DNA from: a bacterium
GTDB lineage: Bacteria > Spirochaetota > Spirochaetia > JABEVK01
Length of the DNA: 64,000 bases
NCBI GenBank assembly: GCA_021782055.1
Contig: JAJXVP010000001.1
Span: 1 to 64,000, forward strand
Direction: 5' to 3'
Shown here piece after piece: positions 38,063-48,195 of this stretch; the first letter of the stretch is position 1; each line of letters opens with the position of its first letter. The notes beneath the pieces were generated by a model. That model saw only the letters and a program-made list of their open reading frames with translations, made no database searches and had not been told where the DNA came from. The translations under genes and the position numbers were made by a program.

Positions 38063-39304
38063 TTAATGAACCCTCTGCAGCCGTTCCATTTCCTTTTGAA
38101 GCTCCGTGGTTTTGCTGGCCGTGTTGATCATGTTTTGTGCCGGCGTAAAGGATGGTTCAAAATCGAGGGCCTGCTTCCAGTCAAAGATTGCTTCTTCGAC
38201 ATTGCCCCTGGCATACGCCTCTAGACCTTTGAGATAAAAACTTCGGGCTCGATCATGGGCAGCTCCCCGGCCCAAATCCCCAAGGTTGATTTTGGCTTCA
38301 ATGCTGATGCGGTCAAAGGGTTGTAGGGTCGTCATTAAGTCAACGGTATAATTCACGTTCATAACCAGCTTGTCGATGGCAAACGAGGTTCCTGCGGTAA
38401 AGCGCGGTCGCCCCGGGACGAGGTCCAGGCCGCTTTGGACTGCCCAGAAGTTGGTTAAGGCCAGATCCATCCCCACCGCATAATTAATTTCTTGGGGAGG
38501 AAGGTTAACGCCAATGAAAAAAGGAATATTTGTGTCAAAGGACACAGTCAGGGGCCGTATGGGGGAGTAGGCTATGCCCACCGAGGTTTCTGAGGGTAGA
38601 GGATCCCCCATGACAGGCGGGCCTACATTTTTGACGGCGACTCCAAAAGAAAAGTTACGATCCAACGAGGGGTAAAATTTTAAAAAATTAAAACGGGTGA
38701 GCATACCGAAATCACCCATCATGTCAAAAGCGGATTGCCCTTGGGCAATCGAGATGGGGACTCCTCGGTACGCGAATTTCAGGTTAGCCCCTAAGGTAAT
38801 GCCCGAAAAATAAAAGCTTTTGAGAAAGTTGTACGAAGCGTTCAAGGTGCCGACATATTCAGTGTAATACCCTTTCGCGTAATCCGAGGACCAAGAATTT
38901 TGATAGCGTGTACCCCAGTTATTGATCGCCGTAAAGGGCAAATACAGCAGTTTACTGCCAAAGCCCATGCCCAAGTTGTCGTGCCGGATGGTATAAACCA
39001 CCGATTCCATACGGGAATCACCAATCCAATCGTTGTGAAAGACCGAAAGTTCGGTATCTTTCAACAGGGCACTACCGGCGGGATTGGCTTCAAGGTAGCC
39101 GGAGTCTTTGACGACAGCGGTGTAAGCGGTGCCCATGGCTTCGTACATACCGCCGGAGGGAATATCGAGGGTCCAAAAGGTCGCCAAACCGGCGTTGGGG
39201 TCAACCCCGGCGAATTGGCTAATGACGGCATACCAGTCCTCGAGGCCCTGTGACCACGCGTGCAGAGGTGCGCACAAAAAAAGGAGAACCAGCAATCTTT
39301 TCAT
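38063..39304 (-). CDS. UPF0164 family outer-membrane (FadL-like) protein
   Basis: 413 residues with a signal peptide (MKRLLVLLFLCAPLHAWSQG). The mature protein is beta-rich with alternating aromatic residues and motifs such as 'GSGGMYEAMGTAY'-like SGGMYEAMGTAYTAV near residue 47 and EANPAGSALL near 67, typical of PorV/UPF0164 proteins, which are FadL-like barrels in Treponema. A single TPR unit near the C terminus (about 340-375) precedes a short coiled coil. Start at 39304 chosen for the signal peptide and AAAGG upstream; a longer in-frame start adds 30 residues. Divergent from the next gene; ATTATAAT in the gap may serve as a -10 box. Confidence 0.82.
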   Translation of the reverse strand: MKRLLVLLFLCAPLHAWSQGLEDWYAVISQFAGVDPNAGLATFWTLDIPSGGMYEAMGTAYTAVVKDSGYLEANPAGSALLKDTELSVFHNDWIGDSRMESVVYTIRHDNLGMGFGSKLLYLPFTAINNWGTRYQNSWSSDYAKGYYTEYVGTLNASYNFLKSFYFSGITLGANLKFAYRGVPISIAQGQSAFDMMGDFGMLTRFNFLKFYPSLDRNFSFGVAVKNVGPPVMGDPLPSETSVGIAYSPIRPLTVSFDTNIPFFIGVNLPPQEINYAVGMDLALTNFWAVQSGLDLVPGRPRFTAGTSFAIDKLVMNVNYTVDLMTTLQPFDRISIEAKINLGDLGRGAAHDRARSFYLKGLEAYARGNVEEAIFDWKQALDFEPSFTPAQNMINTASKTTELQKEMERLQRVH

Positions 39305-39362
39305 TACCTTTACATTATAATACCATAGCGCTCTAAAGTCTGAAAAGAATGGGAAATACCCT

Positions 39363-42338
39363 TTGAGATTTTGCAAATGGCTCGTCCTCGTCATCTTCCT
39401 ATTCTCGGCAGGGGGCGTCGTTTTCGGAAACGGTGTTCAAGAGGACCGTATTGCGAAAGCGAAGGAGCTTATTGCTCAAAAAGACTACAACGAAGCCATC
39501 CTCCTTCTAGCTAAGGTCGTCAAAGAGGAACCTGATCGTCTTGATCAAGCCCAAGAATTACTTGATGAAATTCGTCGAGCCCGCGACTCGTTTAACAACG
39601 ATTTTTCGCGTTTGCTAACTGCCTTGTACACCGATCAGGACGAGGGCAAGGCTTTGCGAATTATTAAAGAAATGGAGTCAACCGATAAAAGTCCCAATAT
39701 CGCGATGCAACGCGAAATTGCGCAGGCAAAACGGTCAGCCCGCTTAATTTATTACCAAAAACAGTTTGCGGCGATTATGGCCAAGGGGCTAGCCGCGCTG
39801 AACCAAAATGATTACAGCGGAGCCATTTCGGTCTATGTGTCCGGTTATTCGCTGGCCCGAGACGAGTTTGACGAAAATAACTTTAACGCCCTGTTGCGTG
39901 ATAGCGTCTTTCGCGCTTTAGGCGATCTCGAAAAGGCCGCTTCGCTGTTCGCTCAAAATTCCGCTGCCTTTCAAGCCCTTCAAAACACCGGGGTACAAGT
40001 CTTTGAGGGAAATCCCGACCAAATTTCAACGCGCCTTACTTCTGTCACCGATAAGATCCGAGAATTGGCGGATTTAAGAAGACGAATTTATCAAGATTCC
40101 GAAGTGTTTGCGCAAGAAAATGACCTGATTAAAAAGACCATTCCCGACTTGGCAACCGGGGATTTTTTTCTTTCGTATGCGTATTTGATTACACGCGGGC
40201 GCTCTGATGTACCCCAACGCGAGGGGATTATCGGGTCGATCGACAGACTTTGGAACGCCGATGCTCAAGCTTGGTCGCAGACTATTCAGCGGCGCACCGA
40301 CCAACTCTTTACCCAGGCGACGCAAAACCTCGACCAGCAAGCCTGGAGCCAAGCTCAACGGGTTTACCAAGAAGCCTATACCGTTTCAAAAGCCGCTCTC
40401 TCGTTAGCAACGTTGTGGAATTTAACGGCTTACCCCCAGGCCAACGGTGCCTTTTCGCCAGAATACGTCAGTCTGCTGAATACCTTACTTCCTCAACTTA
40501 TCTACCTTAACAGTCGACGTTCTTTGGCGCTTCAAGGCCAACAAAGTGCCCGCATTCAGGCTCTGGAAGCTGGGATTCATCCCGAACAGATTTCTGACAG
40601 CACGGCGATTGATTCCCTTCAACAAAAAGTCGATGAAGATCGACAAACTTTGGCGGCTTTCGCCTCGCAAGCCCAGAGTAACGTTGAGCGCATGTCTGCC
40701 CTAACTTCAACGGGTTGGCCCTTTCAACAGGAACAGCAGTTTTGGTCAGGTTGGCTTAACCGGTGGCAACGCTACCTGACGCAAACGACGACTCTCGAAA
40801 GTTCTTTGATTGACCGTAAAGGCTTTTTAGAGTACGCGATTTTGCAGCAGCGGTACCAAGACTTTCAACAGGCGACACAGCACATCCAAACGTTGGTGGA
40901 CGGTAAGCTCGTAAACCAGGGTAATGCAACCTTTTTATCCCATGATCCCCGACAGGCCCTTGCCCTTTTGCGCCAAGGTCAACCTTCGGAAGTTGCCCTT
41001 CGGCAAAATTTACGGTCTTACATTGACCGTTATCAAGCTATCCCTGCTGTGCTGGCCACCCCTGCAGTTCAGAACTGGCCCGTGAAAGGGCAAGCCCTTC
41101 TTGACGAATTAGATCGCTCAACACGACGGCGTTCTCAACTTTTAGCTACGGCAACGGCCAATTGGGAGCGCGCCCAACAACTTCAACGAGAGGGAGACCG
41201 ACTGCTTCGTGAGGTGCAGCCACAAATCGATAACGCTGACTTTCCGGCAGCTCGCCGGGTGTTGAACGAAGCTACAGGACGTTTTTCTGCTTCTTTAAAC
41301 CTCGAAGATGATGCCGTGCTGAGAAAATCCAGCGACGAGGAAACGAAACGCCTGTTCGCGCTGATCCTCAAAGGCGAAAATGAACTTGTTGTTCGCGAAG
41401 TACGCCGGCTTATTACGGCGGGCAGTACGGCATATTTAACAGGACAATTTCCTCAGGCAGAGCAAACCCTGCTTCGGGCTCAAGCCCGGTGGGCAACCAC
41501 CAATGCTGTACCAAACCAGGAAGTAACCTATTGGCTAGGTTTGGCTCAAAATGCCCTCTCGATCAATACAGGCAGAACGATCAACCCCACTGATCCCTTG
41601 TACAACGAGATTCAGGCTTTATTGAACTTTGCTCGTGCTGACTACGAAAAAGCTCGACAGCACGAAGCCGACGGCGATCAAGCGGGAGCAAAACGTCTGC
41701 TCGATGAAGCTCAAACGACGCTGGGCAAAGTTCTGCTTCCGTTCCCGTTGAACCAAGAAGCTCGCGTTCTTAACTTAAGAATTCAACAAAGCCGTGACCC
41801 GGCTATCTTTCCTACCTTGTTCCGCGATGATTTTAACGCCGCCGTGGCCAAGCTGGATACCAAACCGCAGGAGGGGTATAACGACCTGCTCGACTTAAAG
41901 AGCATTCAAGCGGATTATCCGGGGTTGGGCTCAGCAATCAAATCAGCTCGTCTAATTTTAGGAATTGACCGCAGGCCACCGAACCCAGCCGATTTACGAG
42001 AATCACGAAACTTGACCGACTTAGCACAGCGCATATACGATTCGAACAACGTGGGACAGTTTTCAACGGCTCTAGCTCAGATCAACAAAGCTTTGAGGTT
42101 AGACCCCACCAATCGCCGGGCGCAGGAGCTGAAGGATAAATTGAGTGTCTTTAATCCCACAGCGACCTTCATGACCCCGTCACAGCTCAATGAGTTTAAT
42201 GCGATTGTTAACCTCTTTGCTAGCGGACGTCGGCTCGAAGCGCAAAGCCAGTTGAACCTCTTTCTTATTCACTATCCCGGCTTGGCTCAAGACCCAAGAG
42301 TCAAAGAGTTGCAAGGCCGTATGCAGGCGGCTAGCTGA
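39363..42338 (+). CDS. Large exported TPR-like helical protein
   Basis: 991 residues with a signal peptide (LVLVIFLFSAGGVVFGNG). Almost the whole mature part is helical, Gln/Ala/Leu/Arg-rich and low in Cys, with TPR-like units at the start ('AKELIAQKDYNEAILLLAKV', 33-52) and end ('ALAQINKALRLDPTNRRAQEL') and long helices between. The start is a TTG; no ATG is available before the signal peptide. Its stop shares a base with the SpoIIE-type phosphatase start (TGATG), implying joint function, perhaps as an extracytoplasmic partner of the sensor. Function unknown. Confidence 0.75.
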   Translation: MRFCKWLVLVIFLFSAGGVVFGNGVQEDRIAKAKELIAQKDYNEAILLLAKVVKEEPDRLDQAQELLDEIRRARDSFNNDFSRLLTALYTDQDEGKALRIIKEMESTDKSPNIAMQREIAQAKRSARLIYYQKQFAAIMAKGLAALNQNDYSGAISVYVSGYSLARDEFDENNFNALLRDSVFRALGDLEKAASLFAQNSAAFQALQNTGVQVFEGNPDQISTRLTSVTDKIRELADLRRRIYQDSEVFAQENDLIKKTIPDLATGDFFLSYAYLITRGRSDVPQREGIIGSIDRLWNADAQAWSQTIQRRTDQLFTQATQNLDQQAWSQAQRVYQEAYTVSKAALSLATLWNLTAYPQANGAFSPEYVSLLNTLLPQLIYLNSRRSLALQGQQSARIQALEAGIHPEQISDSTAIDSLQQKVDEDRQTLAAFASQAQSNVERMSALTSTGWPFQQEQQFWSGWLNRWQRYLTQTTTLESSLIDRKGFLEYAILQQRYQDFQQATQHIQTLVDGKLVNQGNATFLSHDPRQALALLRQGQPSEVALRQNLRSYIDRYQAIPAVLATPAVQNWPVKGQALLDELDRSTRRRSQLLATATANWERAQQLQREGDRLLREVQPQIDNADFPAARRVLNEATGRFSASLNLEDDAVLRKSSDEETKRLFALILKGENELVVREVRRLITAGSTAYLTGQFPQAEQTLLRAQARWATTNAVPNQEVTYWLGLAQNALSINTGRTINPTDPLYNEIQALLNFARADYEKARQHEADGDQAGAKRLLDEAQTTLGKVLLPFPLNQEARVLNLRIQQSRDPAIFPTLFRDDFNAAVAKLDTKPQEGYNDLLDLKSIQADYPGLGSAIKSARLILGIDRRPPNPADLRESRNLTDLAQRIYDSNNVGQFSTALAQINKALRLDPTNRRAQELKDKLSVFNPTATFMTPSQLNEFNAIVNLFASGRRLEAQSQLNLFLIHYPGLAQDPRVKELQGRMQAAS

Positions 42339-45300
42339 TGCGGAGGTTGTTGTGGGGCCTGCTCTGGGTAAGCCTCGGTGTGTTTTCACCCCCTCTTCTG
42401 GGTGCGCAAACCCTCTGGTGGGATAACCCCGCCTACTTAATTCGTTCAGGGGCGGCGTTTCCTCAGACGGTCACGAGCCCCACCTGGGCCGCCGTTATTT
42501 GGCAAGAATCCCGTTCGACAAATTCTTGGCCCCAAGTCTATCTAAGCATTGCCGAAAAACCCAAAGACGCAACTCAATGGACGATGCACCGTCAGGTTCT
42601 TGGCCCCTTTACTGTAACCGGACAACAGGTGCAAATTTCCTCGGCAGTAATAGACGCTTCGGGGACGTTGTGGCTGGCTGTTCTTGCTCGGGATAAGCTC
42701 ATTCAAGTTTACAAATCGAGTGACCAGGGCAGTCATTTTCAGCTTGATCACTCCTTTACAACACAAGGTGATCTTTTGGCTCCAAAACTCTTTCTTGATG
42801 AACAAGGCCACCCGCTGTTGTTTGCCAACCTTGGACAAGATTCGAGCTTTAGGATTGCCTTTTCGAGCCAGGCGCGGGGCTGGTCACCGTTTCAGATCAT
42901 AACCGATGATCCGGAGCAACGGTTAAACTTTTTGCCCGATCTGCTGACCCAGGGCACAAAGCTGACTTTAGTGTATCAGGCACTCCTGGCCAATTCTCGA
43001 CCCACGTATCAGATCTATGAAAAAGTCTCGCTTGATAATGGTAAGACTTGGTCTCCGGCCCAGCGGCTTAGCGATTTTACCGAGGACCAGACGCTAAAGC
43101 CAAACGACTATGACAACCAGCGCCCCCATGTCGCGAGCTTTGATGGGCGAACTTTCGTCTCCTGGGAACGGCGAACACGGCTCAACCAAGCGGTGATCAT
43201 CGTGGCCAACTATGATGCCGCTGGGCATCGCTTAGACGTCCAGCGCCTCACTTCGGGTGATTACACCTCAGGTGACCCCGTACTGTTTAGCTTTCAAAAG
43301 CAACTCTATGTAACTTGGCATGATAACCGTCGCCTATCTTGGCAACAGTACCTTTCCCGCTGGGATCCTGAGTCGGGTTGGACCGAGGGAGAATTACTAT
43401 CCAACATGGCGGGAGACTCATATGGAGGACAGCCGCTCGCCCTTGGAAAAGACATTTATATTCTTTGGCAAACGGATTTTGATCACCTTTCAGGGGTTGT
43501 CATGCTCAGTCCGTTGCGGCATGTTGACCCCCCTGTAATTTTTCCCGCCAACTTTAAAGCGGGTGAAATTCTTAACCGCCCCAGGCTCACCTTTACTTTA
43601 CAAATGCCCGAGGACCGTTCGGGTATTCAGGGGTACAACTTTACCTGGGACCAGAATCCACTGGGAGTTCCTTTACCAAAGCTAGTCTACCAGAGGGGAG
43701 ATTCGCCGTTACCTTTTACCCCGACAAAAGAAGGCCCGTGGTATTTGCACGTGATTGTCCATGACCGGGCGGGGAACTGGTCTGCGCCCGCCACGGTTTC
43801 TGTGGTTCTCAAAACCACCCCGCCTGGTCCTGTCAGGATCTTACCTCCGCCTTTGGATGAAAACGGTTGGGCTGTCTCAAATACCTTCACGATGTCTTGG
43901 CAACCCTCTACTCCTGATGCCCGCTACTATGCGTGGAAGTTGCTTCGTCTCGCAGGGCCACACCAGACGATTAACCCTCAGACCGTTCAGCTACCGCCGC
44001 CGCCGAGCACCCCGACAACGAGTTCGACTCAGGTGAGCTTTCACAACTTAGAAAACGGCACCTATGCCCTGATGGTCGAAGCCTTTGACGAAGCCGGTAA
44101 CAGGGGACAGGCGTACAGCTATTTTCTTCATCTCGACAAGTTTAAGCCGTACACTAAGATCACATATGTTGATGCCACCACGGATAACCTGGGACGTGTC
44201 CATTTAGAAATTGGTGGGGAGGGCTTTTCTAGCGAGGGGTCTATCGATGAGATCTTCTTGGATCATGGTGGACCTCCCGAAAGCTACCGTCTTGGTCCGC
44301 AGGACTTTCACTTGGTGTCAGATCGTCTTATTGACGGAATTGTCTTAAATTACGTCGCGCCTGGGCTTTACCGAGTGGGGGTTCACCATTCTCGTCGAGG
44401 AAATCTCTTCACCGGACTTATTCTTAAGGTAGAGCCCTCGGGTGTCGTTAAGATCGGTGATTACCACCACCTCAATCAAGAGCATTGGAGCTTCCCAGGG
44501 ACCATACGTCTCTTCTTTTCTGTTTCTACGCTTCCGTATTGGGGAACCTTGCTCCTTCTTCTGGTCTCACTCGTGGTATCTGGACGCTTTGTCTTTCAGT
44601 ACGGGCGAGAAATCCTCGTTCTTGACCGTCAGGCGGCGGCCATTTTCACCGATAGGTATTACCAAAGACCAAGTACGAGGAGGCTGTCCGTGAAGCGGAA
44701 AGGGCTCAGCTTGAGGGTAAAATTTACAGTCTCGATTTTGGTGTTGACGATATCGGTGGTTGGGGCCCTTTCGACCACGTTAGGCTTCTTTATTACCCAA
44801 AATTCTCAGCTGAGCTTGGGGGAGGGGTTAAGACAGCGGGCCGAGGTTCTTTTGAATGGCCTTGCCGCATCGGCAAGAACCTACCTCCCCTCGGGCAATA
44901 ACTTGGAACTCTCTTTCTTGCCGGGACAGATCTCGGCCATGCAAGATGCCGAATACACCACCATAACTGGTCGGAGTTCCCAGCAAAAACCAGGCTATTC
45001 GTATGTCTGGGCCTCGAATGACCCCAACCTTAGTAAAAAAATCGATACCCCGACGCTCATTCCGGGAGTTTCAGTCATTCATGACGGTATTGAAAAAAGC
45101 TTCTTAGCCTTACAAAAAGAACTGAACAAAGAAGCAGATGCCTCAGTCAGCGCTTTGGCTCGCCGGATTGATGAACTTAACGCTAAGGCCCAGCCGTATG
45201 CTCTGCGCACCGACGCCGAGTCTCAGCGTATTTTGGCAGCCTATCAGTCTCAGATTGTCAGGCTTGAAAAGCAGGTGAATGACCGGTTAGCTGAAATCAG

Positions 45301-46882
45301 CCGAAAAACCGAAAGTTTTCCGCCTTTTCAACCAGCTCACCTGTTTACCGCACCGACCGAGTACGTCTTCTATAAACCCATTATCTACCGTACTGCCGGT
45401 GACAACGACTATGTTAAAGGCCTGATTCGCTTAGCCGTGACCACGAAACCCATTTTAAAGCAGATTACCGAAGCCCGGGATCAGCTGGTTTTCTTGACCG
45501 AGCTTATTGCTTTAGTCTCGTTGTTTTTAGGTCTTGTCGGAGCCATTGTTCTATCGACAATCACTGTCAACCCTATTAAAAAGCTGGTCAAAGGCGTAGA
45601 AAAAATTCGTGATACGGAGGACAAAGCGGAACTTGCTGAGCATGTCATTCAAATTCGAACCAAGGATGAAATCGCCGACCTGGCCGAAACCATCAACCAG
45701 ATGACCCAGGGACTCGTGCATGCCGCCGAAGCCAATAAAGACCTCCTGCTCGGAAAGGATATTCAAAAGACCTTCATTCCCCTCGATAAAAACCCGGCGG
45801 GACGAAAGATGACCACCGGTTACCTCGATTTGCCTACCATTGAAAAGTTCGGTTATTACGAGGGAGCTAAGGGCGTTTCAGGCGATTACTATGGGTTTCA
45901 ACAGTTAGACAACAATGACGGCATGAATGCGGCAAGCCCCTGGTACGGGTACATCAAGTGCGACGTTTCCGGAAAGGGCATTCCTGCGGCCCTTATCATG
46001 TTCAACGTCGCCACGTTGGTGGTTAAGTTTTTCCGCTCCTGGACGGCCAAAAAAGAGGGCCGTAACCCCACGGTTCATGAGACCGTTGCCGAGATTAATG
46101 ACCTTTTGGAATCTTTGGGGTATAAAGGCCGTTTTGCGGCGCTCAATATGGGCCTTCTGAATGTTCAGACGGGCAAGATTCGTTTTTGTCATGCCGGTGA
46201 CAATATCGTTCATGTTTGGCGTCATCAGCGTCATAAGTTCGAAACCCTCACGTTTGGTCAGTCTCCGGCAACGGGACAAATCGCTGACTTCATGGCTCGC
46301 CCCCTCTACAAGGATTATGACATAGCCTTAGACCCCGGCGACACAGTGTTTTTGTATACGGACGGTATCGAAGAAGCCAAACGGTATTTTCGAGGAGCAA
46401 ACGGTGAACTCATTGCGTTTAGGGATCCCGACGACCCGTCGACAAAGGTGTCCGTGACGGAACCGGGCTGTATCGACGGCGAAGACCTTAACCCTGAACG
46501 AATTGAAGCCATCGTCACCGCCTTTTACAATCGTGGCACGTATACGTTGGTCAAACGCTACGATCCCTGGAATGCTTCGGGGGTCACCTTTGACTTTAGT
46601 TCTTGTGACGGAAGTGCCCGTCAAGCGGTTTTAGCTTTAGTGGCGGTTGAAAAAATCTTTCGTCTGGTACCTGATCCCACCGCCACCAAAGAGGACCGCA
46701 TCAAAGTCGATATTCAAATTGACGAGTTTTTAAAAAAGCATTTTGTGGAATACTCGAGGTTTTTTCATGACCCTCAACCCGATCCTCAATTTAATGAATA
46801 TGTGGTGTTTTCCTACCTCAAAGAAGACGACCAGTTTGACGATTTGACGCTGTTGGCGATCCGGCGAAAGGATAAGATATGA
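42338..46882 (+). CDS. Membrane SpoIIE/PP2C phosphatase with beta-propeller sensor
   Basis: 1514 residues. In order: signal peptide (1-23); sialidase-like beta-propeller (about 25-390, with repeated Asp-box-like turns); two Ig/fibronectin-like domains (about 395-600); a further beta domain; membrane helices near 728, 791 and 1049; an extracellular coiled-coil loop between the last two; HAMP (about 1075-1130); and a PP2C/SpoIIE phosphatase from about 1170 with GVSGDYYG, CDVSGKGIPAAL and YTDGIEEA metal-site motifs. It should sense an external signal and dephosphorylate a cytoplasmic partner, usually an anti-anti-sigma factor; none is encoded here. The phosphatase has a long insertion after YTDGIEEA. 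Confidence 0.88.
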   Translation: MRRLLWGLLWVSLGVFSPPLLGAQTLWWDNPAYLIRSGAAFPQTVTSPTWAAVIWQESRSTNSWPQVYLSIAEKPKDATQWTMHRQVLGPFTVTGQQVQISSAVIDASGTLWLAVLARDKLIQVYKSSDQGSHFQLDHSFTTQGDLLAPKLFLDEQGHPLLFANLGQDSSFRIAFSSQARGWSPFQIITDDPEQRLNFLPDLLTQGTKLTLVYQALLANSRPTYQIYEKVSLDNGKTWSPAQRLSDFTEDQTLKPNDYDNQRPHVASFDGRTFVSWERRTRLNQAVIIVANYDAAGHRLDVQRLTSGDYTSGDPVLFSFQKQLYVTWHDNRRLSWQQYLSRWDPESGWTEGELLSNMAGDSYGGQPLALGKDIYILWQTDFDHLSGVVMLSPLRHVDPPVIFPANFKAGEILNRPRLTFTLQMPEDRSGIQGYNFTWDQNPLGVPLPKLVYQRGDSPLPFTPTKEGPWYLHVIVHDRAGNWSAPATVSVVLKTTPPGPVRILPPPLDENGWAVSNTFTMSWQPSTPDARYYAWKLLRLAGPHQTINPQTVQLPPPPSTPTTSSTQVSFHNLENGTYALMVEAFDEAGNRGQAYSYFLHLDKFKPYTKITYVDATTDNLGRVHLEIGGEGFSSEGSIDEIFLDHGGPPESYRLGPQDFHLVSDRLIDGIVLNYVAPGLYRVGVHHSRRGNLFTGLILKVEPSGVVKIGDYHHLNQEHWSFPGTIRLFFSVSTLPYWGTLLLLLVSLVVSGRFVFQYGREILVLDRQAAAIFTDRYYQRPSTRRLSVKRKGLSLRVKFTVSILVLTISVVGALSTTLGFFITQNSQLSLGEGLRQRAEVLLNGLAASARTYLPSGNNLELSFLPGQISAMQDAEYTTITGRSSQQKPGYSYVWASNDPNLSKKIDTPTLIPGVSVIHDGIEKSFLALQKELNKEADASVSALARRIDELNAKAQPYALRTDAESQRILAAYQSQIVRLEKQVNDRLAEISRKTESFPPFQPAHLFTAPTEYVFYKPIIYRTAGDNDYVKGLIRLAVTTKPILKQITEARDQLVFLTELIALVSLFLGLVGAIVLSTITVNPIKKLVKGVEKIRDTEDKAELAEHVIQIRTKDEIADLAETINQMTQGLVHAAEANKDLLLGKDIQKTFIPLDKNPAGRKMTTGYLDLPTIEKFGYYEGAKGVSGDYYGFQQLDNNDGMNAASPWYGYIKCDVSGKGIPAALIMFNVATLVVKFFRSWTAKKEGRNPTVHETVAEINDLLESLGYKGRFAALNMGLLNVQTGKIRFCHAGDNIVHVWRHQRHKFETLTFGQSPATGQIADFMARPLYKDYDIALDPGDTVFLYTDGIEEAKRYFRGANGELIAFRDPDDPSTKVSVTEPGCIDGEDLNPERIEAIVTAFYNRGTYTLVKRYDPWNASGVTFDFSSCDGSARQAVLALVAVEKIFRLVPDPTATKEDRIKVDIQIDEFLKKHFVEYSRFFHDPQPDPQFNEYVVFSYLKEDDQFDDLTLLAIRRKDKI

Positions 46883-47805
46883 TCATGCAGATTCGGGCCC
46901 TGGCGCTGACCACCCTAATGCTGGTGGGCGGGGTACTTGCCGCCCAAACAGAGTTTGGATTGTCCAATCAAACAAAAGACGAAGTGTTTGCGTATTGGAA
47001 GATTCCGCTTACTGCCCCTCAAGCCGGAAAAGATGTTTTGCAAGCCCTGGCTAAGGTGTCAGGCGAACGTCACCAACTCGCCCCCGGCGAAGAACGGCGA
47101 CAGACTCTTAAACCCGGTGAAGCTATTGTTGGCGGCTTTGTTCCCTGGAGCCAAGATCTCAATTTTCGTAGTCCCGTTTTCTGCGGGTATTTATTTGCCT
47201 CAGAAGCGCCGTCGGGAAAAACCCTCTTATTGACACCCGAAACCTGGCTAAAGTTTAACCAAGGCCGGATTTTTTCGGCAGCTCTGCAAGATCTGGGGAT
47301 TTTGGTGCCTCAATACGATTTTTCGGGCCAAGCGTCAGACTGGGATAAGGTTTTGCCTATCGTCCGCTTTAGCGACGAGTTTCGCCCTCGGCTGGTTGGT
47401 GGCAGTGCGCAGGCTCCCCGCTTTACACCGATTGAAAGCCTACAGGCTGTCATTTTTGATCAAACCTTATGGATGAGGGTAAAGTTATCGCAGTCGCCGA
47501 ACGCCTCGGGTGCCTTTTTATGGACGTTTCATGAAGCCTCGGGTTCAGTCTTGAAGCTTGAAGTGCCCTGGCAAAGCGAAAGAGGGGTAGGTTACCTGTT
47601 TAAAGGCAACCAGGCAGGAATTCCCAGTGCCTTTTGGCATCGGAAGGGTAACACCTGGGTTGTGTGGTGGCCCCTCAACCGGTTAGAGGCAGTCGATCAG
47701 GCACAGCTGCCACAGTCTTCGGTTGCGTTTTCTGAGATTTTGGAGTTAAATGGAAAACAAGGAGAATACGCTTTTGCGGATTACTCCTTGGCTGAACTGC
47801 CATAA
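46879..47805 (+). CDS. Exported protein of unknown function
   Basis: 308 residues with a signal peptide (IRALALTTLMLVGGVLAAQ). The mature part is beta-rich with many Trp and Phe residues and no Cys pair; I recognise no domain. It overlaps the phosphatase gene by four bases (ATGA), so it is probably made with it and may be a periplasmic partner. ATG at 46885 is an alternative start two codons later. Confidence 0.7.
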   Translation: MIMQIRALALTTLMLVGGVLAAQTEFGLSNQTKDEVFAYWKIPLTAPQAGKDVLQALAKVSGERHQLAPGEERRQTLKPGEAIVGGFVPWSQDLNFRSPVFCGYLFASEAPSGKTLLLTPETWLKFNQGRIFSAALQDLGILVPQYDFSGQASDWDKVLPIVRFSDEFRPRLVGGSAQAPRFTPIESLQAVIFDQTLWMRVKLSQSPNASGAFLWTFHEASGSVLKLEVPWQSERGVGYLFKGNQAGIPSAFWHRKGNTWVVWWPLNRLEAVDQAQLPQSSVAFSEILELNGKQGEYAFADYSLAELP

Positions 47806-47828
47806 TCTGCTGTGCAAGGTCAATCATC

Positions 47829-48182
47829 GTGAGCAAAACGCTTCCGCCTACCGAAGAAAAATCACGGTTTTATTGTGAGAACTGTCATCATGAGGTTCCT
47901 TTCAACGCGGCCGTTTGTCCCCATTGCAAAAAAACCTTTAAGTCGGTTAAGTGCCCGATTTGTGGCTTTTCAGGACATCCGGACAAGTTTCTTAATGGTT
48001 GTCCTCAGTGTGGGTACCTATCGACCACCAGTGCGCTGGGCGTTCGACGGGGGAGCAACGTCAGCCGCCAAACTCGTCAAAGAAGCCGCCAAAAAAAAGA
48101 CCTGTTTATTCCGTTGATGGTGCTCTTTCTGGTCCTTTTCGCCTTAGGGGTTGTCTGGTATTATCTGACAAGGAATTCGTAA
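47829..48182 (+). CDS. Zinc-ribbon membrane protein
   Basis: 117 residues beginning with GTG (AAGGTC upstream). Two zinc ribbons occupy residues about 15-65: CENC ... CPHC and CPIC ... CPQC. A basic linker rich in Arg, Gln and Ser follows, then one membrane helix (about 92-112) at the C terminus. The ribbons should face the cytoplasm. Tail-anchored zinc-ribbon proteins of this sort are common and unassigned. Part of the plus-strand envelope run. Confidence 0.75.
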   Translation: MSKTLPPTEEKSRFYCENCHHEVPFNAAVCPHCKKTFKSVKCPICGFSGHPDKFLNGCPQCGYLSTTSALGVRRGSNVSRQTRQRSRQKKDLFIPLMVLFLVLFALGVVWYYLTRNS

Positions 48183-48195
48183 AGAAGTCACGTTG

